This document shows positions 54,588-64,000 of a DNA stretch of 64,000 nt, piece by piece. Position numbers and translations under genes: made by a program. Source of the DNA: Conus ventricosus (lineage: Eukaryota > Mollusca > Gastropoda > Neogastropoda > Conidae). The notes beneath the pieces are model-generated. The model worked only from the letters and a program-made list of their open reading frames with translations, was not told where the DNA came from and made no database searches. Position 1 is the stretch's first letter. The number at the start of each line of letters is the position of its first letter. The stretch is taken from contig CM031600.1 in NCBI GenBank assembly GCA_018398815.1, positions 48,960,991-49,024,990 of the forward strand. The letters run 5' to 3'.

Positions 54588-54689
54588 TCTTTTTTATAAT
54601 AAACTAATATAATAATAAAATTGTTTTTGTAAGCAAACCAAGAATAAAACATCTACATAAACAAACGTATTGGACTGGGGGGTGCAGTC

Positions 54690-55271
54690 CGGAGAAGCAT
54701 AGCGTGCTTAGATTTTTCAAACTGCTGTTTTATTTTTTTTTTAGCTCTCTTACTTTGTCTCTTATTATATAGTTTTAACTTTAGCATTCTTCAAAACTTA
54801 TCTTGTCTTAGCTGTAAAATAATACAACCGATTTTAACTGCGAATCAAAGTCTTTTTATAGGAGGCATTATATTTTTGTGTAATAGCCTTACAAAAACTA
54901 AGGCGTGGGCACTAAAAGGCTAGCTTTGACAGAGCTTTTCTTTTTTAAACTATGTCTCCGTTCAGCTGAACAGTCATCAATAATAAACAGGGTTTTCAGT
55001 TCCCAAAGAGTCTATAGTATATGTTCTAAAACTGTCGCTAGTTTTTGTAGCTAGGATCAACTAGGAAATATTTTCTCGTCTGTCAAATAATTTCTTTCTT
55101 TTGTAAGATTATTGTGCTTTATTTGGTTGTGCAGAATTATACAATGTGCTCGTAATGAAACCTGTAAATCGTTTGTAACAAATCAAGTATCAAAGACAGT
55201 TTTCCCACACCCAGTAATCCCGCAGATAATGAGACAGTGAGGATATTTGGGCAGAACTCAAAACTATCCAT
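54690..55271 (-). pseudogene. A32-like packaging ATPase, copy C
   Basis: ATG at 55269-55271 (MDSFE-type). The Walker A codons (CGITGCGKT) lie at about 55195-55225 on the complement, and the Walker B region is near 54975. The C-terminal sensor region is frameshifted. Confidence 0.65.
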
Positions 55272-55299
55272 CGTGTTTATTAGTTATTTCTGCTGCATT

Positions 55300-56585
55300 T
55301 TAATAAGCCGCGTTCTTTTAGCCTAGTTACTTCAATTGTTTAACTGAGATCTCAATCCATAAAAAATATGCATTTTTACTTGGGGCGCCGTTGCCGTCTG
55401 CTTTCTTGTGAATATTTATTTTTCAATCTTGCCTTTCCTTTCTCACTTCCAATAACAATCTGTTGTCAATTGTGGGATCTAAAATCAGCCACAGCCCATA
55501 TTTGTTTATTATGTAGTCTTCGAGGCTTACATATTAAGGCGAGTTTTTTCATACACGATCAACTGCAGGATCTCTTTTGCCTACCTCTAGAGAACAACGT
55601 TCTATTTCATCGAAGTGTGGTGAAGGTTAAAAGCCCACGGCCCGATTACAACTGTCAGTCTTGCCATTTATTACACAGTCAACCTTCTCAATTTTTTGGA
55701 TTATAAATCGCTTCTGATTCTCTCTGAAAAGGATGTTGTTCCTTCAGTAATTAAGAACAAAATTCCTTTTTAAAGATTCAGAGGACTGATTTAGATGTAT
55801 GTTCCATAGAGTGTCTCCGCTTTTTTTTTATTTTCTGTAATGGGCGTTGAATAACTCCTTTCATAATAAATAAATGTTTTATTTTTTTAACTGGAGTTAT
55901 ATTGTTTCTGGCCAGTTCAGGGTTATAACAACTCAAATCAAGAGAAATGTCACTATCTGTGTATTTGGCTAAATGGGCATCAGACAGAACAACAGAATTC
56001 GCTAGGATTATTTGTCAGTTTCATAAGTATGTTTTTCATTTTGTGCGCATTGGTAATATGGCCATATGCGTCTTTAACAGTGTTCATAATCTTAGAGGGG
56101 AAGGCAGAATCTGTTGCCAAATGCTTCTGCTACTGCCTCATCTTAACATCATCCTTTGCTTCCTCCGCTTAAAGCCTCTGCTGGAGACCGTTTGGGCCTT
56201 GTTTTTTCCCTGATAAACTTCTCTCTTTTCTCTTTCATTTTTAGGCAGCCATAGATCGAATAGAGGGCAAAAAATGTATGGCACCCGCCCTAGTACAAAT
56301 ACTTCTCTGCCCTCCAGTCTAATGTTATATGTTTAACGATTGTTCTGCCAATTAAGCAACAACAGTGCATTAGGATCTTTCGATTTAATATCTATTGATT
56401 GACAGTTTAGCAGTGCTGGCATTATAACATCGCAGCGCCAAGTTCAGGAACTTTTCTATTAAAGTTTGTTCGGGCCTAACTGTTGATGGAGTATTTACAA
56501 TTATTACAGTTCTGCCTTTGCCTTTTTCGCATGGGGCTCCTTCTCTTTTTCTGTATGGATCGAGGTCACACCGTATGAGTTCCAT
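55300..56585 (-). pseudogene. major capsid protein, copy C
   Basis: ATG at 56583-56585 is preserved, unlike copy B. The N-terminal block is visible as TVIIVNTPSTV in 56385-56585, and the C-terminal WLILDPT-like region near 55450-55500 is damaged. At the site of the first B frameshift (here about 56130) copy C has one more base, supporting single-base loss in B. Stop equivalent at 55300-55302. Confidence 0.65.
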
Positions 56586-56620
56586 TTTTTATAATTCAAA
56601 AAAGAATATAAATAAAAAAT

Positions 56621-58513
56621 ATGGATGAGATTTTGACGCGATGATCCTATTAGGAGAAGAAGGAATAAGAGATCTGCCAGGCCCTTCATTTGAAGAAGAT
56701 GAAACAGAATTAGGTCCTTCATGCAGCGAAGAACTTGAAAGAGCAGCAGAAGGTTTTTCAACCCCGTCATTAGAAGTAGTAGGAAACACCCCCTTCAGTT
56801 AGCGCTTCTCTGTGCAGAATATTAACAATAGAATTAAAGCTCATTCTAACATAAGTTTTTAGGACTAGAGGCCGCCAGAAGGTCATAGTCCTTTTGTTTT
56901 TTAAGATAGATAAAGCAACATCTTTATATTAAGAACTAGCAGAGGAAATTTTGTAAGAGGTTACTACAAAGCCTGCCCAACTAAGTTTCTTAAAACTAAA
57001 ACACAATTAGACACGAGGATTCTGTTGCGACAAAAGGCGATTTAAACTTTTATATTTAGCCTTTGAGGCTCTGTTAGTTTTTTACAGAACTTGGCGGGCA
57101 AGAGGTTGCCAACACGATTATGAATATAGAAATGACTCTTTTCAAGATTTTAGGACCAAGAACAAATAAAGCAATAGCAGAAAATGAGACGAGTTTTAAT
57201 GAGAAACACCGTAAAAACAATTAACGATTCCCATAGCCCATGCGTGAAATCCTGGAGGGCCTTACTTTAATGCTGCTCTGCGGACATAAGGGGTGAAACT
57301 AACAAACAATTTAGCAAAACTTGGTGAGCTAGATAGAAAAATAGAAGAAGAAAAAAAATAAACACGCTGATGCAGGATGATATCAATTTAGAGGCAATAG
57401 AAGAAAAGGATTAGAATACTGCTGAAAATACAAGATTTAATGATTAGAAAGGGCAGCTAGTTTAGAAATGCTGTCTACTAACAGGAGCGCGCTAGCATTC
57501 ACAAAATCAAGCTGAATAAGAGAAACTATAACAGTATACTGTTTGAAAACAATACGCTAAGCTGAAAGCATAAGGACTCTGTTTAGGGAACTGGGGGATT
57601 ACAATAATAATAATAATAATAATAATGAATACATTGATAGCGCATTATTCTCGGCTAGAGGCCAAGCTCTATGCGCTTCACAATCCACACTCGTTTACAC
57701 AAAGAGGCTGCCTTCTGGGTAGGTGCCGATGAAGAGTGCAAGCTGGCGACTTCATGCTGTCGTTTCCGTGTCTTCCAGTCAGTTTCCGTTCAATATCGAT
57801 CACTCATTTTCCTTACTTCCTTCATTCTTTACATTTCTCACGACAGGGTGCATGCTATGTGTAAATGTCATCCATACCTACGCCAAACTGGCCTACTCTT
57901 CCGAAAAAAGTTGGTTGATGGGATTTTACGTGTGCGCAAGATGTTATGCATGCGTTCACACACGGAACCTCTGGTTTATATTTCATTCGACGAACAGGAC
58001 TGTATGGAAAAGGAGTCAGAACAATGGTAACTCCGTGGGAAAAATCCCCCTTGTACCGGTATGACGCCCCGGCGGAGGTTCGAACCCCGCAACCCCTGGA
58101 TCACCAAGATTTACGAGGTCTGGCGCTTTACCAACTGTAGCTATTCCGGCTCAGTTGGATAGAGCATATTAACAGCTGGTTGAGTTTGCATATTAAACAG
58201 ATGTTGGGTTTTGCTATCTCCACTCTCGTTTATGATTTTACAGGTAGGCGCCAACAGGGCCAGTAGCGCCTCCAACACCCTCAGATGGTAAAAGTTGGAT
58301 TAGAAAACAATTTCATCAACTAGCAAACTTATTAAAGAAGTTAGCAAGCTAAAGCTCTTGATGCTCTTTGCCCGGATAATTGGCAGTGTTGTTGTGAGTT
58401 GGTTTTTGTCTTACTTAGGTAAAGTGGCTGGTGATATGGCTGACCATCTGTGGGACTGTTAGGAGGTGCTAGCTGCTGGAATTAATTTTTAGTGTGAAAT
58501 AAAGTATGGCTAA
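56621..58513 (+). pseudogene. coiled-coil/membrane protein gene, copy C, split by a SINE
   Basis: ATG at 56621. The N-terminal acidic region has an extra EDETELGPS-type repeat (about 56694-56725) compared with B. The coiled-coil part (about 57240-57600) and the C-terminal membrane part (58200-58513) are separated by a ~585-bp SINE insertion. Frameshifted. Confidence 0.6.
57604..58188 (-). mobile_element. tRNA-derived SINE with (ATT)n tail, inserted in viral copy C
   Basis: On the minus strand a tRNA-like head lies at about 58065-58148: box A-like TAGCTACAGTTGGTAAAGC and box B GGGTTCGAACC. A ~430-bp body follows and a tail of seven ATT triplets ends the element at about 57604. The body end GCGCTATCAATG before the tail resembles CR1/L2-type LINE 3' ends, suggesting it borrows that machinery. 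Copy B has the empty site at about 38055-38070. Confidence 0.7.
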
Positions 58514-58514
58514 T

Positions 58515-59731
58515 CCAGTAAAGTTAAAAATACATCATAGGGCTGTCTTTTCGCTAGTATGACTGTCAGTGCGTGGTACATTAAACAGGTGGTGTGCTTT
58601 CTGAGGCTGCTTTCTGGCTGTGGGGCGCATATAACTGGTGGTGGATCGCTTTTGGAGACATACATGTGTTTATAACGGTTCGCCTCTTCTTGCAGGGCTA
58701 GGTACTTTTTTTAAAATGGATGGGCGGGCCTTGTGTTTAAGATTTATTGTGTCCAATTTTTTGGTCGTCTCCATTTAGGATTTCATTTTTAAAATTCTGT
58801 TTATCCCAAAATCTGTAGAAAGGGTCAAGGGTAGCATGAAAAACCGTAACCCCAAAAAAGTCAACCTTTGACCTAGCAGTGCAAGAACGTCTTGATACCC
58901 TTTTTGCTTGCAGGCCCCCCCTCAAAAGCGGTTTTAAAAGCATCTTCTAAATTAGCTAGAAATTGTTTTCTGGGACAAAACCCTTTGATTTATTTCACTA
59001 GCTAACTTTGGGCTGTGCTTGCCTCCTAGCACACCAAAAGTAGTCCCTTTTGGTCATTAGTCTTTGCACCCTGGCATTTTAACCTTATTTATCAAGATAA
59101 ATGTTGTCCAGGCATTTGGGGTTTTTTGTTCTTGGATCCCAAGAAATTGTGCGTTTGGGTTGGAAAGAGGTGTGGGAGGCCCGTAGTCTAATTTTTTCTC
59201 TTTTTTTCCCACAAATACATGTGCCTAACCCATGATTGCGGCTAACTTTTGTTTTTAAAACATTGAAGGGTCAAAAGTTAAATTCGTTGCAGATTCTTTC
59301 ATATGCGTTATTGTCCATTGGGCTTTTAAATGGATTAAACGCGTTGTCGTTAGGGAGCGGCACTTGTAGTTCAGTTAGTATTCGTCTGGACTGGTAATAA
59401 ACATGAAAGTTATATACTGACCTGACCTTACTAAAAGATTAGGATGGTTTAAATGGTTTGCATATGAAACACCACAGCCAGTGGTTGCGCAGTAAACGGC
59501 AAAATTTAACTGATTCTGGAAAAAAGCCATAGGGTGAGATGACCATGCTGATGGCACTCTATCACTCTTTATTGACGGATTTAAATATTTAGTTAGCGGG
59601 TTTACAAGTCTAACCTGGAAGCCATATGATACATCTACGGCAATGGTTAAATTGCTGAAGTCTAAAGATTTGGGGTTATAAAACGCCCCTACATTGTAAG
59701 TAGCATGTTCAATATATTGAAAAGCTACCAT
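58515..59731 (-). pseudogene. conserved ~410-aa protein gene, copy C
   Basis: ATG at 59731 (MVAFQYIEHATYNVGAFYNP). The first 118 residues are clean to 59375 and about 80 percent identical to copy B over the same stretch. The part 58,780-59,270 is full of homopolymer-type errors. The C-terminal Pro-rich end lies near 58560-58740. Confidence 0.6.
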
Positions 59732-59781
59732 TTTTAAATTAGTTTTTTTAAATAGTTTTTAAAATATATTTTATAAAAAAG
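59732..59781. promoter_or_regulatory. AT-only divergent spacer, copy C
   Basis: 50 bases of almost pure A/T between divergent start codons, matching the 37-bp spacer of copy B in composition and position. Proposed bidirectional promoter, by inference. Confidence 0.4.
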
Positions 59782-60500
59782 ATGCGCATCTATATAAACC
59801 AACAAAACAAACGTGTGTTCTTAACGTACCCAATTGACAATAGACGCGGTAATTATAGGGTTGCCCTTAGAGAAATTGGGTTTAAAGTTATGTGGGCTAG
59901 CATATCTGAAAAGGCTCAAAATAACTGGATTAATGTTAATGATGAACAAGGCAATCTATTAAAACATTTAAAAATACCTGATGGTTACTACAACTTTTGT
60001 TCTTTAAGAGAAGTATTTAGCAATTTTGGCGAATTTAGCATCAAGTTAAAAATTAATGAGGCAAATCTTATAATTACTATAAATTTCCCAGAACTTGAAG
60101 AAAAAAGGGAGTATGTTTTTCCTAGAAGCCTTGCTCGAATTTTGGGCTTTTATAATAGTGGCGAAACATATAGCTTCTGCACACACGGTCTTGTAGAATG
60201 GGCATTTATGAGTATTTAGGTAATAGACCATCCGATTTTCTCGTAAACCCAATTTTGTATGTTAATTTACAACAGTTAAAAACATGTGCTAATTTGTTTG
60301 CCGGCTATCCATCTACAGTTTTAAAGGTTTTGCTACCAACTAGGGCAGGGTTTTGCGATTATCAGTTATATACGTTTGACGGAGACAGCCAATTTAAAGA
60401 ATTAATTAGCGAAGATATAAATTCATTGGATGTAAAAATAACTAACCAAGATGGAAAACAAGTTGTTTGTTCAGATTTATTGATAGAGCTGGCGCATTAG
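59782..60500 (+). pseudogene. putative minor capsid (penton-like) protein, best copy (C)
   Basis: ATG frame 59782-60219 (146 residues; MRIYINQQNKRVFLTYPID, then REIGFKVMWASISEKAQNNW, LKIPDGYYNFCSL and YVFPRSLARILGFYNSG). The second frame, 60198-60500, holds PSDFLVNPILYVNLQQLKT, the GFCDYQL segment and NSLDVKITNQDGKQVVCSDL. The two are separated by a frame change near 60210, next to the region where copies B and D differ by a 20-base indel. Total about 235 residues. Beta-rich composition and its place as the final gene with the capsid block support a vertex or minor capsid role, with moderate confidence. Confidence 0.6.
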
Positions 60501-60548
60501 AAAATTAGTAAGGACTCAGTCCGCGGACGTTAATTTTTATGTGCCTGG

Positions 60549-60782
60549 AGAGAATGTAAATATGTTTGTTCACGATCACCAAATCTTATCTAGCACGTAA
60601 GCCCCCGTTTTAATATGTTGATTGCGTCGATTTTTAGAGGTTTTGAGGTGTTAATTTTGTTTGAAAACAGGTGTTAAATTTGGCCAAAACTGATATGAGA
60701 TGGACGTGATTTCAATGTGAAAAGGGGGGTTTTCGTGCAAAATAAGATGGGTGAGCTTGAACGAACATATTTACATTCTCTC
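60549..60782 (+). repeat. terminal unit of the viral element (copy C)
   Basis: Same unit as in A, B and D. Left arm AGAGAATGTAAATATG..., right arm its near-complement ending at CATTCTCT. It leads directly into the long minisatellite. No inverted partner unit is found after the array. Confidence 0.9.
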
Positions 60783-60783
60783 C

Positions 60784-62370
60784 ACACGACAACATGGCGA
60801 TAAGGGTCACAGAACGGAGATCACACAACATGGCGGTAAGGGTCACAGAACTAAGACCACACGACAACATGGCAGTAAGGGTCACAGAACTAAGACCACA
60901 CGACAACATGGTGATAAGGGTCACAGAACGGAGATCACACAACATGGCGGTAAGGGTCACAGAACTAAGACCACACGACAACATGGCGATAAGGGTCACA
61001 GAACGGAGATCACACAACATGGCGGTAAGGGTCACAGAACTAAGACCACACGACAACATGGCGATAAGGGTCACAGAACGGAGATCACACAGTATGGCGG
61101 TAAGGGTCACAGAACGGAGATCACACAGTATGGCGGTAAGGGTCACAGAAGGGAGATCACACAACATGGCGGTAAGGGTCACAGAACGGAGATCACACAG
61201 CATGGTGGTAAGGGTCACAGAAGGGAGATCACACAACATGGCGGTAAGGGTCACAGAACGGAGATCACACAGTATGGCGGTAAGGGTCGCAGAACGGAGA
61301 TCACACAGTATGGCGGTAAGGGTCACAGAAGGGAGATCACACAACATGGTGGTAAGGGTCACAGAAGGGAGATCACACAGCATGGCGGTAAGGGTCACAG
61401 AAGGGAGATCACACAGTATGGCGGTAAGGGTCACAGAAGGGAGATCACACAGTATGGCGGTAAGGTTCACAGAAGGGAGATCACACAACATGGCGGTAGG
61501 GGTCACAGAAGGGAGATCACACAACATGGCGGTAAGGGTCACAGAACGGAGATCACACAGCATGGCGGTAAGGGTCACAGAAGGAGATCACACAACATGG
61601 CGGTAAGGGTCACAGAACGGAGATCACACAGCATGGCGGTAAGGGTCACAGAAGGGAGATCACACAACATGGCGGTAAGGGTCACAGAAGGGAGATCACA
61701 CAGCATGGCTGTAAGGGTCACAGAAGGGAGATCACACAACATGGCGGTAAGGGTCACAGAAGGGAGATCACACAACATGGCGGTAAGGGTCACAGAAGGG
61801 AGATCACACAACATGGCGGTAAGGGTCACAGAAGGGAGATCACACAACATGGCGGTAAGGGTCACAGAACTAAGACCACACGACAACATGGTGATAAGGG
61901 TCACAGAACGGAGATCACACAACATGGCGGTAAGGGTCACAGAACTAAGACCACACGACAACATGGTGATAAGGGTCACAGAAGGGAGATCACACAACAT
62001 GGCGGTAAGGGTCACAGAAGGAGATCACACAACATGGTGATAAGGGTCACAGAACGGAGATCACACAACATGGCGGTAAGGGTCACAGAACTAAGACCAC
62101 ACGACAACATGGTGATAAGGGTCACAGAACGGAGATCACACAACATGGCGGTAAGGGTCACAGAACTAAGACCACCACGACAACATGGTAATAAGGGTCA
62201 CAGAACTAAGACCACACGACAACATGGCGGTAAGGGTCACAGAACGGAGATCACACGACAATCATGGCGGTAAGGGTCACAGAACGGAGATCACACGACA
62301 ATCATGGCGGTAAGGGTCACAGAACTGAGACCACGCGACAACCTGGCGGTAAGGGTCACAGAACTGAGTA
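60784..62370 (+). repeat. 36/39-bp minisatellite, about 43 units
   Basis: Core CATGGCGGTAAGGGTCAC followed by AGAACGGAGATC or AGAACTAAGACC and a short ACAC-type linker. The first and last parts alternate 36- and 39-bp units as ~75-bp dimers; the middle (about 61080-61860) is homogeneous 36-bp units. Lengths divisible by three and lack of stops keep long frames open on both strands (plus 60751-62040, minus 60712-61578), coding a 12-residue repeat. I treat these as non-coding. Confidence 0.95.
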
Positions 62371-62436
62371 CGACGGCCAGGACGCCGTGGTCTATTGTCG
62401 AAGTCCGAGACCATTTGGCAGGGCTGTAGTCCAAGT

Positions 62437-62880
62437 GTTCACTGATGATATGTACCATTATCAACCTGGACGAAAAGATACAGAAACCTGCAGTGATGAT
62501 CTGAAAGTTTGAGGAGCACTGTCGTTCATTCATAATATCTACAATAATCATCCAGGAGGAAAAAAAATTCAGACACCAGCTTTGATGATTTGGAGGTTTT
62601 AGGAACGCTGTCGTTCATTCATAATATGTACCATAATCACCCAGGACAAAAAGGTACAGACACCTGCAGTGGTGATCAGGAATTCTGAGCATCACTGTTG
62701 TTCATTGATGATATGTACTGTTATCAACCAGGATTTAAAAAAAACACATACAGACAGCTGAAGTGGTGATCTGGAATTTTGAGGAGCGCTTTCGTTCATT
62801 TCGTACTGTAATCAATGAGGACAAATAGATACAGACACCTGCAATTATGATCTGGAAATTCGAACAGCACAGTCATAGAC
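62437..62880 (+). repeat. five tandem units of about 80-95 bp
   Basis: Each unit has a version of TGATATGTACCATTATCAAC, then GATACAGACACCTGCAG, then TGATCTGGAAATTTGAGGAG and GTCGTTCATTCAT. Divergence between units is 15-25 percent by eye. It is unrelated to the neighbouring minisatellite. Confidence 0.85.
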
Positions 62881-62984
62881 AAAAACATACAATATGCAAT
62901 CCCAGTATTCCCATATGAGCCCACATTACTTTAGTGCGAGTGATGGCGGGCCGGGGCCGACAGCGTTACAAAAATGTAATAGTT

Positions 62985-63345
62985 ACCAGTTGCCGTGACG
63001 AAGTGGTTAGCGTCGCGGACTCCCGCTGGGAGGTCGTCGGTTCGAATCCCATCAGAGTCATGTGGGTTTTTTCTGCCCCGACTGGCGCTGGCTCCTACCC
63101 AGAGTTGAGTTTGCTGCAGACTCAGTTGGGAAGACTGGGACCACACAGTCGAGTTTCATCCACTTAATGGATGCGTTTCTGAGAGTGTTGCTCAAATTTC
63201 CTGACCAACACTGCAGGTGCCTGTATCTCTCGGGCCTGGTTGACGCCGGGATATATTATGAAAGGAAGCGTAGAGTACAGCCCTGTCATGTAGTCTCAGA
63301 CCGAAATGGAAATCCGTAGCATCATCTTAATCATCCTCATTCTCA
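62985..63345 (+). mobile_element. tRNA-derived SINE, plus strand
   Basis: The tRNA-like head contains a box A region (GACGAAGTGGTTAGCGTCGC) and box B GGTTCGAATCC at 63039-63049. The outer bases do not pair as an acceptor stem, so it is not a functional tRNA gene. A body of about 290 bp follows with an ATC-rich tail (CATCATCTTAATCATCC). Confidence 0.7.
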
Positions 63346-63399
63346 TCGATCAGCATAAAAAAAGTCTCAAATTCTGTGGCCCTTCATGCCCTGCTCTCA

Positions 63400-63870
63400 T
63401 GGTGACCTCAATTTCGATGTCCTCTCACGTCTGCGGCCTTGGTTTGGTTCCGTCGGTGTCACCGGTATCGGCGAGTCCATTGGGGGCTGTCGTTGGCTCC
63501 GCGACTAAGCAATTATTGTCGTCAGTAGGGGGCTTAGTGGGTGGTGTTCTGCGTATGTTAGATCGGAACAGACGCCACTGAACACCACCGAAGTGACTCG
63601 GCAGCAGTGCAGTGTCTCCTCCGGTGGGTTGCCTCTTGACGACTTGACATCGACTGCTCCCTGTGGATTGACGGTGCCGGGGCTGCAGCGGGGCCGACCG
63701 GGCTGTGGCTGTGGACGGGGTGTCAGAATGAGCGGCGTGGGTGCACTGCCTCTGAGGTGGCGCCGAGGTTGGACAGCAAAAAAAAAAAAAAAAGTGATAG
63801 TTCCGATGAGTTCGAAAACTAGACCTGCCAATGGTCAGGTCGTGACGCTAACCACTGAGCTTTGGCGGTT
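63400..63870 (-). mobile_element. second tRNA-derived SINE, minus strand
   Basis: The complement of 63800-63868 reads as a degraded tRNA head: box A-like GCTCAGTGGTTAGCGTC and a weak box B (TTTTCGAACTC). A 15-18 base T run and a GC-rich body follow toward 63400. The 3' limit is not clear. Confidence 0.55.
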
Positions 63871-64000
63871 GGTTCACGAAGAGTAATGTTTGTGTGGTGA
63901 TGTTCGCTGTTCCATTATTATCTTGAAGAGCACGGCTTCGTCGCGCATGCAAAGGTACACACGAAAATCAATAAGGCCTGACCTTCTGATCCAGGCGTTC

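Larger units (their letters stand above)
45525..60510 (+). mobile_element. Polinton/adintovirus-like endogenous viral element, copy C
   Basis: Same orientation and gene order as copy B, starting at the shared CTGATTAATTAA border. It lacks the two insertions seen in B and has its own SINE insertion (57604-58188). From the left end to about 58,750 indels are extremely dense. 58,780-59,270 looks like poor sequence, and 59,270-60,510 is clean. The individual genes listed below are placed by homology with copy B. Confidence 0.8.

Noticed and set aside
60751..62040. 429-residue open frame in the minisatellite (and 270- and 288-residue frames in other frames)
   Set aside because: Produced by in-phase 36/39-bp units with no stop; open in several frames and both strands, with no codon bias.
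63000..63075. tRNA gene
   Set aside because: A and B boxes are present but the acceptor stem does not pair and a SINE body follows; the same applies to 58065-58148 and 63800-63868.

Overview
This window is eukaryotic repeat DNA, most likely from a marine invertebrate. A lophotrochozoan such as a gastropod mollusc is my best guess, with low confidence. The reasons are dense microsatellites, CR1/L2-like, RTE-like and L1/Tx1-like LINEs, a Penelope-like element, a Ty3/gypsy fragment, tRNA-derived SINEs, a piggyBac-type non-autonomous element, and no host gene with exons that I can recognise. Two runs of N (1,000 and 100 bases) show that it is a scaffold. REGION 1 (1-12,600) is a graveyard of retroelements: a gypsy RT/RNase H fragment, LINE pieces, long simple repeats, and a Penelope-like element. 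A well-formed hammerhead ribozyme lies beside the Penelope-like element, whose GIY-YIG endonuclease domain is split by an RTE-type LINE with a 12-bp target-site duplication. REGION 2 (12,600-20,850) is copy A of a large Polinton/adintovirus-like endogenous viral element. It is interrupted by a 3.4-kb CR1/L2-type LINE and truncated by a gap. Its best reading frames are a small membrane protein, a 135-aa membrane/coiled-coil protein, a DDE integrase and the C-terminal half of a family-B DNA polymerase. REGION 3 (21,700-25,090) holds an inverted L1/Tx1-like LINE and an inverted right-end fragment (copy D) of the viral element. REGION 4 (25,090-40,330) is copy B, nearly the whole viral gene set: small early-position ORFs, polymerase B, membrane proteins, integrase, packaging ATPase, double-jelly-roll-like major capsid protein, a coiled-coil/membrane protein, a 40-kDa-class conserved protein and a putative minor capsid (penton-like) protein. 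It carries a 620-bp insertion with terminal direct repeats and a 1,082-bp TTAA-flanked piggyBac-type insertion. REGION 5 (40,320-43,650) holds element ends: a ~235-bp hairpin-forming terminal unit, a 36/39-bp minisatellite and an inverted unit, followed by a noisy repeat of the preceding 2.4 kb that looks like an assembly artefact. REGION 6 (45,525-60,510) is copy C, co-oriented with B and riddled with indels up to about 59,270. It ends in the same terminal unit followed by a 1.6-kb minisatellite (60,784-62,370). REGION 7 (62,400-64,000) has a ~90-bp tandem repeat and two tRNA-derived SINEs. The viral genes together form a self-synthesising DNA element: protein-primed-type polymerase B for replication, integrase for insertion, ATPase plus capsid proteins for packaging, and several membrane proteins of unknown role. 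Every copy seen here is broken. Many frameshifts lie in stretches that look like uncorrected long-read sequence, so the sequence alone cannot separate true decay from assembly error.
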